This document shows positions 63,877 to 64,000 of a DNA stretch of 64,000 nucleotides, in pieces. Each line of letters begins with the position of its first letter. Within the stretch, counting starts at the first letter, position 1. The notes under the pieces are model-generated. The model saw nothing but the letters and a program-made list of their open reading frames with translations. It was not told the origin of the DNA and ran no database searches. Source of the DNA: Natronobiforma cellulositropha (GTDB lineage Archaea > Halobacteriota > Halobacteria > Halobacteriales > Natrialbaceae); the NCBI RefSeq assembly GCF_025629245.1, contig NZ_JANZXN010000005.1, forward strand, positions 177,897-241,896, given 5' to 3'. The translations under genes and the position numbers were made by a program.

Positions 63877-63915
63877 TTAGTACTGGGTCGAAATCGGCAC
63901 TAAACAGTTCGGAAT

Positions 63916-63926
63916 TATATTTAACC
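63916..63926 (+). promoter_or_regulatory. Strong TATA box near the window end
   Basis: TTATATTTAA in an AT-rich stretch with C-rich flanks (AACCCCC following). It faces right, toward a gene beyond the window, with the poly-C tract about 50 nt downstream. Confidence 0.45.
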
Positions 63927-63974
63927 CCCTCCACCCCATACCGATAGTTGGCGATCTGAGACAGACTGTCGCCA

Positions 63975-63990
63975 CCCCCCCCCCCCCCCC
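63975..63990. repeat. C16 homopolymer
   Basis: Sixteen consecutive C, then AAAT and six more C to the window end. It could be a slippage-prone tract or an assembly/sequencing artefact at a contig edge. Confidence 0.7.
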
Positions 63991-64000
63991 AAATCCCCCC

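Overview
The window is a 64-kb piece of a haloarchaeal (class Halobacteria) chromosome. The evidence is high GC with GC-rich third codon positions, acidic proteins, Tat signal peptides, a PGF-CTERM tail, haloarchaeal TATA boxes about 27 nt ahead of many leaderless start codons, an archaeal split RNA polymerase operon (rpoH-B''-B'-A'-A''-nusA) and archaeal SepF. The genus cannot be fixed from the sequence alone.

Layout. (1) 1-7.5 kb: the 3' part of an arsenite-methyltransferase-type gene, a PIN-domain gene with a tiny overlapping partner, an unrecognised 473-aa protein, an acidic-tailed membrane protein, a MOT1-type molybdate/sulfate transporter, an AIR-synthase/HypE-like protein and ThiD. (2) 8-23.1 kb: a mannan and sugar-acid utilisation locus. 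It holds a Tat lipoprotein with two tandem repeats, an SDR and a mannonate dehydratase that diverge, secreted GH26 and GH5 mannanases, a secreted beta-helix protein, a GH2 beta-mannosidase, two Gfo/Idh/MocA oxidoreductases and an IclR regulator. The three secreted proteins end in nearly the same dockerin-like module. The likely flow is extracellular mannan cleavage, then intracellular mannosidase and oxidation, then keto-deoxy acid; the KDG kinase at 34.1 kb would fit downstream. (3) 23.6-33.4 kb: mutS and an endonuclease-type mutL, separated by an MscS channel, a TnpB/IS1341-type element (small RHH protein, TnpB, candidate omega RNA) and a 7TM histidine kinase. (4) 33.5-43.3 kb: UspA, KDG kinase with an 18-codon leader ORF, a PGF-CTERM surface protein, Hsp20, a low-GC methyltransferase beside a truncated one, an RNase II-type exonuclease, a metallophosphoesterase, a PUA protein, SepF, a GrpB-like protein and a VOC remnant. 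(5) 43.7-59.4 kb: the translation/transcription block EF-2, rps7, rps12, nusA-like, rpoA2, rpoA1, rpoB1, rpoB2, rpoH, all on the minus strand. Two foreign patches break it: a TnpB-type remnant plus a MITE at 46.2-46.95 kb, and a cassette at 49.25-51.0 kb holding a second MITE, a winged-helix regulator, a 3-TM protein and a Cys-rich halocin-like secreted protein. (6) 59.7-64 kb: tRNA-Asp(GTC) followed by three extra copies of its own 3' end, a PD-(D/E)XK nuclease-like gene, a PHP phosphoesterase, a REC-GAF-GAF-HTH regulator and a poly-C tract at the window end.

The strongest leads are the tandem tRNA-Asp 3'-end array, the halocin-like cassette inside the RNA polymerase/ribosomal protein block, the dockerin-tagged mannanase set with no cohesin in view, the inverted MITE pair around rps7-rps12, and the leaderless mini-ORF that overlaps kdgK.
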